Numbered from the stretch's first letter, positions 16,695 to 25,438 are shown. The stretch: DNA of 64,000 nucleotides from Prauserella aidingensis (GCF_024171865.1 NZ_JAMTCN010000010.1:1-64000); one strand, 5' to 3'. The notes: generated by a model not told the origin, from the letters alone. Translations and numbers: made by a program.

Positions 16695-16757
16695 ACGTGT
16701 GCGTCGCGAACACACGGCTGTCAACGAATCACTCCAGAAACGAAGGAGCCCCTCGAA

Positions 16758-16841
16758 ATGCAGCACGTCACCATGCACGCCGGCGACATCATCACGTCCG
16801 TTCTGGCGAACCTCTCCCACCTGCTCGGCTGGCTGGTCTGA
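16758..16841 (+). CDS. 27-residue hydrophobic peptide, free-standing gene
   Basis: ATG at 16758 is preceded by GAAGGAG with a 9-nt spacing, one of the best ribosome sites in the window. It opens a 27-codon frame ending in TGA at 16839-16841. The peptide starts MQHVTMHAGD and continues as a strongly hydrophobic, amphipathic stretch (IITSVLANLSHLLGWLV), long enough for one membrane helix or a surface-bound helix. It has its own candidate promoter and a terminator 31 bp after its stop (16872-16902), so it looks like an independent transcript rather than a leader of the downstream dehydrogenase. I do not recognise the family. A small membrane protein or a secreted amphipathic peptide is possible. 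Confidence 0.5.
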   Translation: MQHVTMHAGDIITSVLANLSHLLGWLV

Positions 16842-16871
16842 GCCACTCGAAGAAACACCGAGAGTGACCGA

Positions 16872-16902
16872 GGGGCCGGTATCGTTGGCGCGGACCGGCC
16901 CC
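16872..16902 (+). terminator. Terminator after the 27-codon gene
   Basis: GGGGCCGGT (16872-16880) pairs perfectly with ACCGGCCCC (16894-16902), followed by the pyrimidine-rich tail TTCGTCTCGCTC. It starts 31 bp after the peptide stop codon and separates this gene from the FAD dehydrogenase. Confidence 0.7.
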
Positions 16903-17078
16903 TTCGTCTCGCTCGTCGGAGCGCCGGCCCGGTGGCATCTCCCCGGGTCGGCGTTCCGCCGCAGGCCGCGATCGCCGTGGACCGAGTTCGCCGCAGATTG
17001 CGGTCGCCGTAGGCCGCGGCCCTGTGTCCCTGCGCTGCCTCGGCGGTAACCTGCAGGCGACTCGGAGCGGAGGTGCCC

Positions 17079-18725
17079 ATGGACGCGGATGTCATCGTCG
17101 TCGGCGCGGGACTGGCCGGACTGGTCGCGACGGCCACTCTGGCCGACGCGGGCAAGCGCGTCATCGTCGTCGAACAGGAACCCGAGGCATCCCTCGGCGG
17201 GCAGGCCTTCTGGTCGTTCGGCGGCCTGTTCCTCGTGGACAGCCCGGAGCAGCGCAGGCTCGGCGTCCGCGACTCCCACGACCTCGCCTGGCAGGACTGG
17301 CTCGGCACGGCCGGGTTCGACCGCGAGGAGGACTCCTGGCCACGCCGCTGGGCCGAGGCCTACGTCGACTTCGCCGCGGGCGAGAAGCGGGCCTGGCTCG
17401 CCGCGATGGGGGTCAAGTTCTTCCCGGTCGTCGGTTGGGCCGAACGCGGCGGATACGGCGCCGTCGGCCACGGCAACTCCGTTCCCCGCTTCCACATCAC
17501 CTGGGGCACCGGCCCCGGCGTCCTCGACCCGTTCGTGCGGCGCGTCCGGGACGCCGTCGACCGCGGCCTGGTCGAATTGCGATTCCGGCACCGCGTCGAC
17601 GAGCTGACGACGTCGGCGGGCGCCGTGGACGGCGTGAGCGGATCGGTACTGGCGTCCAGCGACGTCGCCCGCGGAGAGAGCAGTTCCCGCGAGGTCACCG
17701 GCGAGTTCGCACTGCGCGCCCCAGCGGTCCTCGTGGCCAGTGGCGGTATCGGCGGCAACCACGAGCTCATCCGCAAGAACTGGCCCGACCGCCTCGGTGA
17801 GGCGCCGCGTTCGATGCTCTCCGGCGTCCCCGAACACGTCGACGGCCGCATGCTCGGCATCAGCGAGGCCGCGGGCGCGCACCTGATCAACCGCGACCGC
17901 ATGTGGCACTACGTCGAGGGCATCGACAACCACTCCCCCGTCTGGCCGCAGCACGGCATCCGCATCCTGCCGGGGCCGTCGTCGCTGTGGTTCGACGCGA
18001 CCGGCGAGCGCCTGCCCGTGCCGCTGTTCCCTGGCTTCGACACGCTCGGCACGCTGGCGCACCTGCGCCGCACCGGGCACGACCACTCGTGGTTCGTGCT
18101 GACGCAGAAGATCGTCGAGCGGGAGTTCGCACTGTCGGGTTCCGAGCAGAATCCCGATCTGACCGGCAAGGATCTGCGGATGACGCTGCAGCGCGTCAAG
18201 CCGGGTCCGCCCGGCCCGGTGCAGGCGTTCCTCGACAAGGGGCCCGACTTCGTCGTCGCCGACAACCTCGCCGACCTCGTGCGTGGCATGAACGCCAAGA
18301 CCGACGAGGACCTGCTGTCGGTGGAGGCGATCCGCCACGAGGTCGTGGCCCGCGACCGCGAGATCGGCAACGAGTTCACGAAGGACATGCAGGTCACGGC
18401 ACTGCGCGGGGCCCGGAAGTTCCGCGGCGACAAGCTCATTCGTGTCGCCTCGCCGCACCGGATGCTCGACCCGAAGGCGGGCCCGCTCATCGCGGTGAAA
18501 CTCCACGTGCTGAGCCGGAAGACGCTCGGCGGACTGGAGACCGACCTCGACGGCCGCGTGCTGGCCGACTCCGGGGAGCCGGTGCCCGGTCTGTACGCCG
18601 CGGGCGAGGCGTCCGGTTTCGGCGGCGGCGGGATGCACGGCTACCGCTCGCTGGAGGGCACGTTCCTCGGCGGCTGCCTGTTCACCGGCAGGCGCGCGGG
18701 CCAGGCCCTCGCTGCGGCGGGCTGA
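17079..18725 (+). CDS. FAD-binding dehydrogenase (fumarate reductase/ketosteroid dehydrogenase type)
   Basis: The ATG at 17079 sits 5 nt after GGAGG and gives 548 residues. A dinucleotide-binding start (DVIVVGAGLAGLVATATLADAGKRVIVVEQ) is followed by the SLGGQAFWSFGG segment. The end of the FAD site reads YAAGEASGFGGGGMHGYRSLEGTFLGGCLFTGRRAG. This layout is that of the FAD_binding_2 family, which includes fumarate reductase flavoproteins and 3-ketosteroid-delta-1-dehydrogenases. Actinobacterial members of this exact length are usually annotated only as FAD-binding dehydrogenase. A dehydrogenation next to a carbonyl is likely; the substrate is unknown. A ThDP enzyme follows after 107 bp. Confidence 0.85.
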   Translation: MDADVIVVGAGLAGLVATATLADAGKRVIVVEQEPEASLGGQAFWSFGGLFLVDSPEQRRLGVRDSHDLAWQDWLGTAGFDREEDSWPRRWAEAYVDFAAGEKRAWLAAMGVKFFPVVGWAERGGYGAVGHGNSVPRFHITWGTGPGVLDPFVRRVRDAVDRGLVELRFRHRVDELTTSAGAVDGVSGSVLASSDVARGESSSREVTGEFALRAPAVLVASGGIGGNHELIRKNWPDRLGEAPRSMLSGVPEHVDGRMLGISEAAGAHLINRDRMWHYVEGIDNHSPVWPQHGIRILPGPSSLWFDATGERLPVPLFPGFDTLGTLAHLRRTGHDHSWFVLTQKIVEREFALSGSEQNPDLTGKDLRMTLQRVKPGPPGPVQAFLDKGPDFVVADNLADLVRGMNAKTDEDLLSVEAIRHEVVARDREIGNEFTKDMQVTALRGARKFRGDKLIRVASPHRMLDPKAGPLIAVKLHVLSRKTLGGLETDLDGRVLADSGEPVPGLYAAGEASGFGGGGMHGYRSLEGTFLGGCLFTGRRAGQALAAAG

Positions 18726-18747
18726 ACGAGCCGGCCGCGGGTCGGCC

Positions 18748-18780
18748 GCCGGCGGGCGCTCGGCGGCAGCGCCCACCGGC
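18748..18780 (+). terminator. Hairpin between FAD dehydrogenase and ThDP enzyme
   Basis: GGGCGCT (18754-18760) pairs with AGCGCCC (18768-18774). After one C-A mismatch five more pairs (GCCGG/CCGGC) extend the stem. The hairpin could terminate or attenuate transcription between the two same-strand genes. Confidence 0.4.
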
Positions 18781-18832
18781 GCGGGGTTGCGTGGATCGAA
18801 CGGGCACGTGCACGAAAGGCGGCAGGACACGC

Positions 18833-20389
18833 ATGAACGACGGCATGACGGGCGCGCAGGCGTTGCTGGCCACGTTGGCCGGCGCCGGGGTCGAGGTGGT
18901 GTTCGCCAACCCGGGCACGTCGGAGATGCACTTCGTCGCGGCGCTGGAGGCCGAGCCGCGCGTGCGCGGTGTGCTCGGCCTCGCCGAGGGTGCGGTCACG
19001 GGTGCCGCGGACGGCTACGCGCGCATGACCGCCACCCCCGGTGTCACGCTGCTGCACCTCGGCCCCGGGCTCGGCAACGGCCTGTCCAACCTGCACAACG
19101 CCCGCCGCGCACATTCGCCGGTCGTCAACGTCGTCGGCGACCACGCGACGTACCACAAGCAGTACGACGCACCGCTGGAGTCCGACATCGACGCCGTCGC
19201 CGCAACACTCGGGCCGGTGTTCCGGTCGACGGCGTCCGCGGACGTCGGCACGGACGCAGCGGCCGCGCTCGCCGCCGCGCAGGACGCGCCCGGCAGTGTG
19301 ACGACGCTGATCCTGCCCGCCGACGCCTCGTGGAGCGAGGGCGCCGCTCCCGGGCGGCCGATCACGCCCACCCTGCCCACCCGATCGTCCACTGTGGACG
19401 ACGTCGCGTCGGTGTGCCGGAGTGGTGAGCCGGTGGTGATCCTGCTCGGCGGCGAGGGGTGTCGCGAGCCCGCGCTGCGTGCGGCGAGCCGGATCTCCGA
19501 GGCGCTGGGCGTGCGGCTGTTCGTCGAGACGTTCCCCGCCCGGCTGGAACGCGGGGCCGGGCTGCCGACGGTGGAACGTCTCGGGTACGTGCCCGAGCAG
19601 GCCGAACAGCAACTCGCCGGCGCTCGGCACGTCGTCGTCGCCGGCGCGAAGCCGCCCACGACGTTCTTCGCCTACCCCGGCAAGCGCGGCGACCTCGTGC
19701 CGTCCGGCGCCGAGCTGCACACCCTCGCCGCTCCGGGCGAGGACGTCACGGCGGCGCTCGAGGAGCTGGCCGACCTCGTCGCCCCGGGAGCCGAACCCGC
19801 GCTCGCGCCCGCACGCCGGCCCGAACTGCCGACCGGTGAGCTGCTCGTGGCCACCTGGCCCGACGTCGTCGGCGCGCTGCTGCCCGAGGACGCGATCGTC
19901 GTCGACGAGACCAACACCTCGGGCCTGCTGCTCGCCGCCGCGACGGCCGGTGCGCCGCGGCACGACGTGCTGTCCCTCACCGGCGGCGCCATCGGACAGG
20001 GCATCCCCGTGGCGACGGGAGCCGCCGTCGCGGCGCCACAGCGGCCGGTCATCAACCTCGAGGCCGACGGCAGTGCGATGTACACGATCTCGGCGTTGTG
20101 GACGCAGGCCCGCGAGGGGCTCGACGTGACGACGGTGATCCTCAACAACCGCGCCTACGCCATCCTGCGGATGGAGCTGCAGCGCACGGGCGCGGGCGAC
20201 GTCGATCCCGCCAAGGCCGGGCTGTTCGATCTGTCCACTCCGGACATCGACTTCGCGAGCCTCGCCGAAGGCATGGGCGTGCCGGCCTCCACGGCGACCA
20301 CCGCGGAGGAGCTCGCCGACCGGTTCCGCCGCGCCGTGGCCGAACCCGGCCCCCACCTCATCGACGCCCGCATCCCACCACTCCTGTAA
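18833..20389 (+). CDS. ThDP-dependent enzyme, acetolactate synthase large-subunit homologue
   Basis: This ThDP enzyme has 518 residues. The pyrimidine-binding domain carries GLAEGAVTGAADGYARM with the activating Glu. The diphosphate domain has EADGSAMYTISALWTQAREG followed by VILNNRAYAIL, where the usual GDGS is ADGS. The sequence is shorter than true acetolactate synthases and belongs with the benzoylformate-decarboxylase-like group often mis-annotated as acetolactate synthase. Decarboxylation or carboligation of a 2-oxo acid is expected. It follows the FAD dehydrogenase on the same strand and precedes the transporter operon by 281 bp. Confidence 0.82.
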   Translation: MNDGMTGAQALLATLAGAGVEVVFANPGTSEMHFVAALEAEPRVRGVLGLAEGAVTGAADGYARMTATPGVTLLHLGPGLGNGLSNLHNARRAHSPVVNVVGDHATYHKQYDAPLESDIDAVAATLGPVFRSTASADVGTDAAAALAAAQDAPGSVTTLILPADASWSEGAAPGRPITPTLPTRSSTVDDVASVCRSGEPVVILLGGEGCREPALRAASRISEALGVRLFVETFPARLERGAGLPTVERLGYVPEQAEQQLAGARHVVVAGAKPPTTFFAYPGKRGDLVPSGAELHTLAAPGEDVTAALEELADLVAPGAEPALAPARRPELPTGELLVATWPDVVGALLPEDAIVVDETNTSGLLLAAATAGAPRHDVLSLTGGAIGQGIPVATGAAVAAPQRPVINLEADGSAMYTISALWTQAREGLDVTTVILNNRAYAILRMELQRTGAGDVDPAKAGLFDLSTPDIDFASLAEGMGVPASTATTAEELADRFRRAVAEPGPHLIDARIPPLL

Positions 20390-20500
20390 CCCGCCCGCCG
20401 CACGCGTCGTACTCCCGCCCGCAGCCCGGCACCGCTCCTCCCACGCCCGACACCGGGAGAACCGCCGTCGTGGTACGGCTCCGGCGACCGGCCGCGATGA

Positions 20501-20513
20501 CGTAACTGTTACG
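20501..20513. promoter_or_regulatory. Palindrome upstream of the TRAP operon
   Basis: CGTAACTGTTACG is a perfect dyad (CGTAAC/GTTACG) around a central T, 158 bp before the TRAP binding-protein start and in an otherwise gene-free gap. It is a candidate operator for the transporter operon. No regulator gene is adjacent. Confidence 0.35.
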
Positions 20514-20545
20514 CCGTTCGGCGCGTGGGTGACGATTCGATTTCC

Positions 20546-20564
20546 GCATCTGATCCGCAGATGC
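20546..20564. promoter_or_regulatory. Second inverted repeat upstream of the TRAP operon
   Basis: GCATCTG (20546-20552) and CAGATGC (20558-20564) are perfectly inverted around a 5-nt spacer. The surrounding sequence, with GATTCGATTTCC before and AATTTGCCTGTTTGACC after, is AT-rich for this genome and may contain the promoter. Confidence 0.35.
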
Positions 20565-20670
20565 CGTCCGCCGAATTTGCCTGTTTGACCTGCGTGTTCC
20601 CTTCTCGCAAAGGTGGTTCCACCGCTTTCCCGCGCATGCCGACATCGCGGATCCAGCCGAGAGGAACGCC

Positions 20671-21666
20671 ATGAGGACACAGACGACGAAAGCCGTGATC
20701 GGCGGACTGGTGCCGCTGCTCCTGCTCGCCGGATGCACGTCCGCCTCCGACGACGGGCGCACCCAGTTGTCCCTCGCCGTGGAGACGAGTGAAGGCGACC
20801 CGCTCGCGGACATGCTGCTGACGTTCGCCGACCGCCTCGAAGAAACCCTGGGCGACCAGGTGTCCGTCACGGTGCAGTCCGGCGGAGCCACCGGTGACGA
20901 GGAAGCAGTACTGCAGCAACTGCGCGCAGGGTCGGTCGACGTCGCCGCCGTCAGCGGTTCCGTCGCCGGTCTCGACCCCATCTTCGACATCATGGAGGTG
21001 CCGTTCCTGTTCACCGACCGGACCGAGGCCACGGAGTTCCTCGACGGTGAATTCGGCCGAGAGATGAGCGAATCCCTGAGCGAGGAGATCGGAGCCCGGG
21101 TCCTCGCCTTCGGCGAAAACGGATTCCGGCACATCACCAACAACGAGCGTCCTATCAGGACGCCCGCGGACCTGTCCGGGCTGAAGATCCGCGTTCCCGG
21201 AAGTCCTGCCCGGGTCTCGCTGTTCGAGAGTCTCGGCGCGGCACCGACCCAGATCGACATCGGCGAGGCCTACCTGGCTCTCGACCAGGGAGTCCTGGAC
21301 GGCCAGGAGAATCCGCTGAAGGTCGTCGACGCGTTCTCCTTCCACGAGAAGCAGCGCTACCTCTCGCTGACCTCACACATCTACAGCCCCGTGTACCTGA
21401 CGATGAACGAGCAGAGCTGGTCCGGCCTGCCCGAGGACCTCCGGACCGGCGTGGAGCAGGCCGCCGCCGACGCCGCGGAGATCAGCCGTGAAGCCGGTAC
21501 CGAAGCCGACCGCACGCTGAAGGCGAAGTTCGAGGAACAGGGTATGCAGATCAACGAGGCCGACGTGGACGCGTTCCGCCGGAAGGTCGCCGGCGTCCGC
21601 GAGGAGATTGCCGACGGCATTCCCGACGACTTCGCGGACCGGGTGCTCGCCCGAGCGGACGACTGA
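20671..21666 (+). CDS. dctP: TRAP transporter solute-binding lipoprotein (DctP family)
   Basis: The 331-residue protein has a lipoprotein signal peptide ending in LLLLAGC, with the lipid-modified Cys22. The mature DctP-type domain includes the ligand-Arg motif in PADLSGLKIRVPGSPARVSLFESLGAAP and the GEAYLALDQGVLDGQENPL segment. The conserved Arg binds the carboxylate of the substrate, so an organic acid is the likely cargo. It lies at the head of a gene run that includes the two TRAP membrane subunits, with a racemase-fold gene inserted between. TRAP systems use an ion gradient, not ATP. Confidence 0.9.
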   Translation: MRTQTTKAVIGGLVPLLLLAGCTSASDDGRTQLSLAVETSEGDPLADMLLTFADRLEETLGDQVSVTVQSGGATGDEEAVLQQLRAGSVDVAAVSGSVAGLDPIFDIMEVPFLFTDRTEATEFLDGEFGREMSESLSEEIGARVLAFGENGFRHITNNERPIRTPADLSGLKIRVPGSPARVSLFESLGAAPTQIDIGEAYLALDQGVLDGQENPLKVVDAFSFHEKQRYLSLTSHIYSPVYLTMNEQSWSGLPEDLRTGVEQAAADAAEISREAGTEADRTLKAKFEEQGMQINEADVDAFRRKVAGVREEIADGIPDDFADRVLARADD

Positions 21667-21799
21667 GCCCCGGGCACACCCGCCGCGGCACTCCGCCATA
21701 ACACACCGCTCCGCCCCAGCACACCGCCGCGGCGGTCGTATCCCCGGCCTTCCCGGCCACGCACACGATCCTCGACCCCACGACCGGCTCGGAGGCGTC

Positions 21800-22579
21800 A
21801 TGACCACCACCCGCCCGCAGCTCCCGCTCGGCGCGCTCAACACCGCGAGCCGTGTCGGCCTGATCTACATGGCCTCCAGCACGCTGATGGAAGCCGAGAT
21901 GTACGCGATGGCGACACCGAGTGTCACCGTGCACACGAGTCGGGTGACACTACCGAAGGTCACCGTGGACGGCATCGACGCGATGATGCGTTCGCCCGAG
22001 CTACGGCAGGCAGCGGACCTCGTCAGCCAGGCACCACTCGACGTGCTGCTGTTCGGCGGCACGAGCGCGTCCTTCCTGCACGGCACGGCGTGGGACCGGG
22101 AACTGTCCGCGACGCTCACGTCGTGGACCGGCCTGACCGGACGCTGCACCACGACGTCGACCGCGAGCATCGCCGCGTTGCGGGCCGTCGACGCCGGGCC
22201 GATCACGCTGGTGACGCCGTACCGGCAGGAGGTCGTCGACCGGGCTGCGCGTTTCTTCGGGGAGAACGGGCACCCCGTCGTCTCGTCGACGGCGCTCGGC
22301 ATCACCGACGATCACGCCCTGGCCGAGGTGCCGCTCGAGCGGGTGTACGACCTGGCCGTGAAGGCCGACACGCCGCAGGCCGGTGCCGTGTTCATCAGCT
22401 GCACCAACCTCGCGAGCGTGGGCGCCGTCGCGGCGCTGGAGGACGCACTCGGCAAGCCGGTCGTCAGCGCGGTGCAGGCCTCGTTCTGGTACTGCCTGCG
22501 GCTGGCGGGTATCGCGGCCGCGAAACCCGGCTTCGGCTCGCTGTTCGAGCGCACCGGCACGGTCGGGAGCCATTCATGA
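21800..22579 (+). CDS. Arylmalonate decarboxylase-like / Asp-Glu racemase-fold protein
   Basis: The ATG at 21800 behind GGAGG gives 259 residues. The protein resembles arylmalonate decarboxylase: VLLFGGTSASFLHG has Gly87 where racemases have the first Cys, with the Thr-Ser pair of the oxyanion hole. The second Cys is kept (C201 in VFISCTNL), and RCTTTSTA and the C-terminal SFWYCLRLAG block also match. Gly/Cys at these two positions is the arrangement of arylmalonate decarboxylases. The stop overlaps the start of the TRAP small permease (ATGA), so the enzyme is made with the transporter and probably acts on the imported acid. The substrate is inferred, not shown. Confidence 0.78.
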   Translation: MTTTRPQLPLGALNTASRVGLIYMASSTLMEAEMYAMATPSVTVHTSRVTLPKVTVDGIDAMMRSPELRQAADLVSQAPLDVLLFGGTSASFLHGTAWDRELSATLTSWTGLTGRCTTTSTASIAALRAVDAGPITLVTPYRQEVVDRAARFFGENGHPVVSSTALGITDDHALAEVPLERVYDLAVKADTPQAGAVFISCTNLASVGAVAALEDALGKPVVSAVQASFWYCLRLAGIAAAKPGFGSLFERTGTVGSHS

Positions 22580-23100
22580 CAGGAACCCGGCCACGGTCCG
22601 GAACCCGAGCGGCCGCGGGCGGCGACGTGGTCGACCGGACGCTCGGGGCTCTGGCTGCGCTGTGCCTTCTGGTGATCGTCGTGATGCTGTTCGCCAACGC
22701 GTGCCTGCGGCAGCTGGCCGACATGCCGTTGCCCTGGGTGGAGGAGGTCGTGACCGGCCTGCTGTTGTGGCTGACCATGTTCGGGTTCGTGTTGGGCGTG
22801 CGCAGGCACGAGTCCATCGCGGTCCGGACGTTCGTGACCAAGCTGCCCGTACGGGTGGCAGTCGGGGTCCGCATCGTCACCGAGCTCGTGACCGCCGCGG
22901 TGCTGCTGCATCTCGCCTGGTTCTCGCTGCAGTACGTCGTGGACTTCGGCGGAGACGCGACGCCGTATCTCCGGCTGCCGCGCGGGTTCTTCACCGCCGC
23001 GATCCCGGTGGGGGCCGCCGCGGGTGCGCTCACGGTCCTGGCGCGGCTGACCTCCGCGCGCGCCGTCGTGCTGCGCGAACGTGAGGAGCCCGCCGGATGA
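22576..23100 (+). CDS. dctQ: TRAP transporter small permease (DctQ family)
   Basis: This 174-residue membrane protein has four hydrophobic segments, the first at about residues 24-46. The DctQ signature region reads LPWVEEVVTGLLLWLTMFGFVLGVRRHESIAV. It pairs with the large permease to form the TRAP channel. Its start overlaps the upstream enzyme stop and its stop overlaps the DctM start, each by ATGA, so the three proteins are translationally coupled. The N-terminal tail is long and basic (TGTRPRSGTRAAAGG). Confidence 0.9.
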   Translation: MTGTRPRSGTRAAAGGDVVDRTLGALAALCLLVIVVMLFANACLRQLADMPLPWVEEVVTGLLLWLTMFGFVLGVRRHESIAVRTFVTKLPVRVAVGVRIVTELVTAAVLLHLAWFSLQYVVDFGGDATPYLRLPRGFFTAAIPVGAAAGALTVLARLTSARAVVLREREEPAG

Positions 23101-24374
23101 CCCTCGCACTCACACTCGCCGTCATCGTGGGACTGCTGGTGCTCGGCACCCCACTGATCGTCTCGATGGCCGCCGGTGTCGCAGTGTTCTCGCTGGTCGA
23201 CGGCTCGTGGGCGCTGCACTATCCGCAGCAGGTCGCGGACGGCATGGGCAGCTTCGTACTGCTGGCTATGCCACTGTTCATCTTCGCGGGCATGATGATG
23301 AACGCCGGAGGAATCGCGGACCGGGTGTTCGCCTTCGCCCGTTCCCTCACCGGACCCCTACCGGGCGGTCTCGCCCAGGTCAACGTGTCGACAAGTCTCT
23401 TCTTCGGCGGCATGGTGGGCACGTCCGTGGCCGATCTGTCCGCAACAGGCTCGACGATCATCCCGCAGATGCGCAGGGGCGGGTACCCGGCCGCGTACGG
23501 CGCCGCCGTGACGGCGTCCTCGTCGGGCGTCGGACCGCTGATGCCGCCGTCGTCACCGATGGTCCTCTACGCGGCGGCCACCGGCACGTCACTGAGCACG
23601 TTGTTCCTTGCCGGGATCGTGCCGGGCCTGGCGCTGACCGCGGCACTGATGACGGTGGTCGCGGTGCAGGCCACCCGCAACCGCTGGGGCGAACGCACCC
23701 CGCTGCGGGCCGCTGACATCCTCCGGACACTGCGATCGGCGGTGCCGGCCTTCGGCGTGCCCGTACTGGTCGTGCTCGGCCTCGTCCTGGGCGTGTTCAC
23801 GCCCACCGAGTCGAGCGCCTTCGCCGCCGTGTACGCGGTCGCGGTCTCGGCACTGGTGTATCGCACACTCGACGGACGGACGCTGTATCGCTGCCTCGTC
23901 GACGCGGCCGTGCTCACCGGCGAGGTGATGCTGATCGTCGGAGTCTCCGTGGCACTGGGCGCCGTTCTCGCCTCGGCCGGCCTGCCCGCCGCGCTCACCG
24001 AGTTCGCCGTCTCGGTCGTACCGGGCGACGTACAGCTCGGCTACCTGGTCGTGCTGGTGTCGATCGCCGTCGTGGCGGGCATGCTGTTCGACCCGCTGAT
24101 CCCCGTCATCATGCCCGTGCTGCTGCCGACGATCCTCGCCGTCGGCATCGACCCGGTGCATTTCGGTGTCGTCATCGTGCTGACCGTGGTGATCGGCCAG
24201 ATCACCCCGCCCGTGGCGATGTCACTCGTCGTCGCCGCGAAGCTCGCGAAGGTCGACCCGTGGCACGTGTTCCGTGCGAACGTCCCGTTCCTCGCGGCCG
24301 CGGTCGCCGTGCTCGTGCTCGTCATGGTCTTCCCCGACCTCGCCACCTGGCTACCCGACGCCGTCGGGCAATGA
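23097..24374 (+). CDS. dctM: TRAP transporter large permease (DctM family)
   Basis: The 425-residue protein has about twelve membrane segments and the DctM features FVLLAMPLFIFAGMMMNAGGIADRVF, GGMVGTSVADLSATGSTIIPQMRRGGYP and the C-terminal VVIGQITPPVAMSLVVAAKLAKVD. It forms the ion-driven transport unit with DctQ. The ATG overlaps the DctQ stop. Its own stop lies 41 bp before the start chosen for the ABC binding protein, so the run continues into a second transporter. The length is normal for the family. Confidence 0.92.
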   Translation: MTLALTLAVIVGLLVLGTPLIVSMAAGVAVFSLVDGSWALHYPQQVADGMGSFVLLAMPLFIFAGMMMNAGGIADRVFAFARSLTGPLPGGLAQVNVSTSLFFGGMVGTSVADLSATGSTIIPQMRRGGYPAAYGAAVTASSSGVGPLMPPSSPMVLYAAATGTSLSTLFLAGIVPGLALTAALMTVVAVQATRNRWGERTPLRAADILRTLRSAVPAFGVPVLVVLGLVLGVFTPTESSAFAAVYAVAVSALVYRTLDGRTLYRCLVDAAVLTGEVMLIVGVSVALGAVLASAGLPAALTEFAVSVVPGDVQLGYLVVLVSIAVVAGMLFDPLIPVIMPVLLPTILAVGIDPVHFGVVIVLTVVIGQITPPVAMSLVVAAKLAKVDPWHVFRANVPFLAAAVAVLVLVMVFPDLATWLPDAVGQ

Positions 24375-24415
24375 CCCCGCATCCCTCGCAGCATCGACAC
24401 CACCCTGGAGGTTCG

Positions 24416-25438
24416 GTGAGACCGACACAGCGCTCCCTGCTCCGCCTCACGACGTCCGTCCTGACGGTCGGCGCCCTCACCGCCGCACTCGGGGGCTGCA
24501 CCCTCGCCGGTAGCGAGCCGCCCGCCGACGACAATCGGCGCAGCGTGACCGTCGGCTTCATGCACGACGTCCACGCGGCGAACGTGTGGACCATGGACGA
24601 ATGCGAGTCCGACACGCTCCGGATCGAACTCAGCTCGTTCAAGCAGTTCGCCGAGATCCAGCGTGGCCTCGAACAGGGGCAGGTCGACGCGGCGATGATG
24701 GGGTACCAGAACCTCGGCCAGATGCTCGACAACGGGTTCGAGGACTTCCGTGCCGTGTCCGGCGTGTACCGCGGCGGCGAACACATTACGGTGGCCAGCG
24801 GATCCAGCATCGAGCGTTGGGACGACCTGCGCGGCGCACGGATCGGGATCCCGCCCAACAGCTTCGTCGAGATGCTCTTCCGCGCCTCGCTACGGGAGAA
24901 CGGCGTCGACGTCGCGGACATGGAACTCGTCCCGTTCGCCGGTGCGGGCCCGCCGCTGCAGACGGCGCTGCGCAACGGCGACGTGGACGCGATGGTGGCC
25001 TGGGAACCGAACGGGTCGACCGCCGTGACCGAGGGCTACGGGGTACAACCGCCCTTCGACATCCAGAACGGCGCCCTGGGTGACGCGACCGCGCTGCTGT
25101 ACGTCACCGAACAGCTCGCGGCCGAGGACGCCGACGTGACGGACGCACTGGTCGATTGCCTGCAGGAACGCACCGAGGCGCTCGGCGCCGACGTCGACGC
25201 CTGGGTGGAGGCCCTGCGGCAGCAGACCGGCCTGAGCGCGGAAGTCTCCCGCACCGCTATCGAGACGGGCGAGATGGACCTGGAACTGCCGCAGGCGTCC
25301 GCGGAGAACATCATCGCCGAGTTCGCCGACAACGGACTGCTCGACGACACCAGCGACCGCGTGAGCGAGTTCTTCGACTACGGCCCGCTCGAGCGCGTCA
25401 CCGGGCGGCGAGCGGCCGATCTGGGCGCCACCGAATGA
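24416..25438 (+). CDS. ABC transporter substrate-binding lipoprotein (NitT/TauT type)
   Basis: The GTG at 24416 is chosen over an ATG at 24371 because TGGAGG lies 4 nt upstream and it gives a compact lipoprotein signal (LTVGALTAALGGC, Cys28). The 340-residue product is an NMT1/TauA-type binding protein. It carries EIQRGLEQGQVDAAMMGYQNL, WDDLRGARIGIPPNSFVEMLF and LRNGDVDAMVAWEPNGSTAV, the last typical of aliphatic sulfonate, taurine, nitrate and pyrimidine-precursor binders. The ligand is not readable. It overlaps the permease start by ATGA. Confidence 0.87.
   Translation: MRPTQRSLLRLTTSVLTVGALTAALGGCTLAGSEPPADDNRRSVTVGFMHDVHAANVWTMDECESDTLRIELSSFKQFAEIQRGLEQGQVDAAMMGYQNLGQMLDNGFEDFRAVSGVYRGGEHITVASGSSIERWDDLRGARIGIPPNSFVEMLFRASLRENGVDVADMELVPFAGAGPPLQTALRNGDVDAMVAWEPNGSTAVTEGYGVQPPFDIQNGALGDATALLYVTEQLAAEDADVTDALVDCLQERTEALGADVDAWVEALRQQTGLSAEVSRTAIETGEMDLELPQASAENIIAEFADNGLLDDTSDRVSEFFDYGPLERVTGRRAADLGATE

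Noticed and set aside
16647-16757. Extending the 27-codon peptide upstream in the same frame to give 64 residues
   Set aside because: The extra residues have no ribosome site, overlap the candidate promoter and include the palindrome. The strong GAAGGAG site points to the ATG at 16758.
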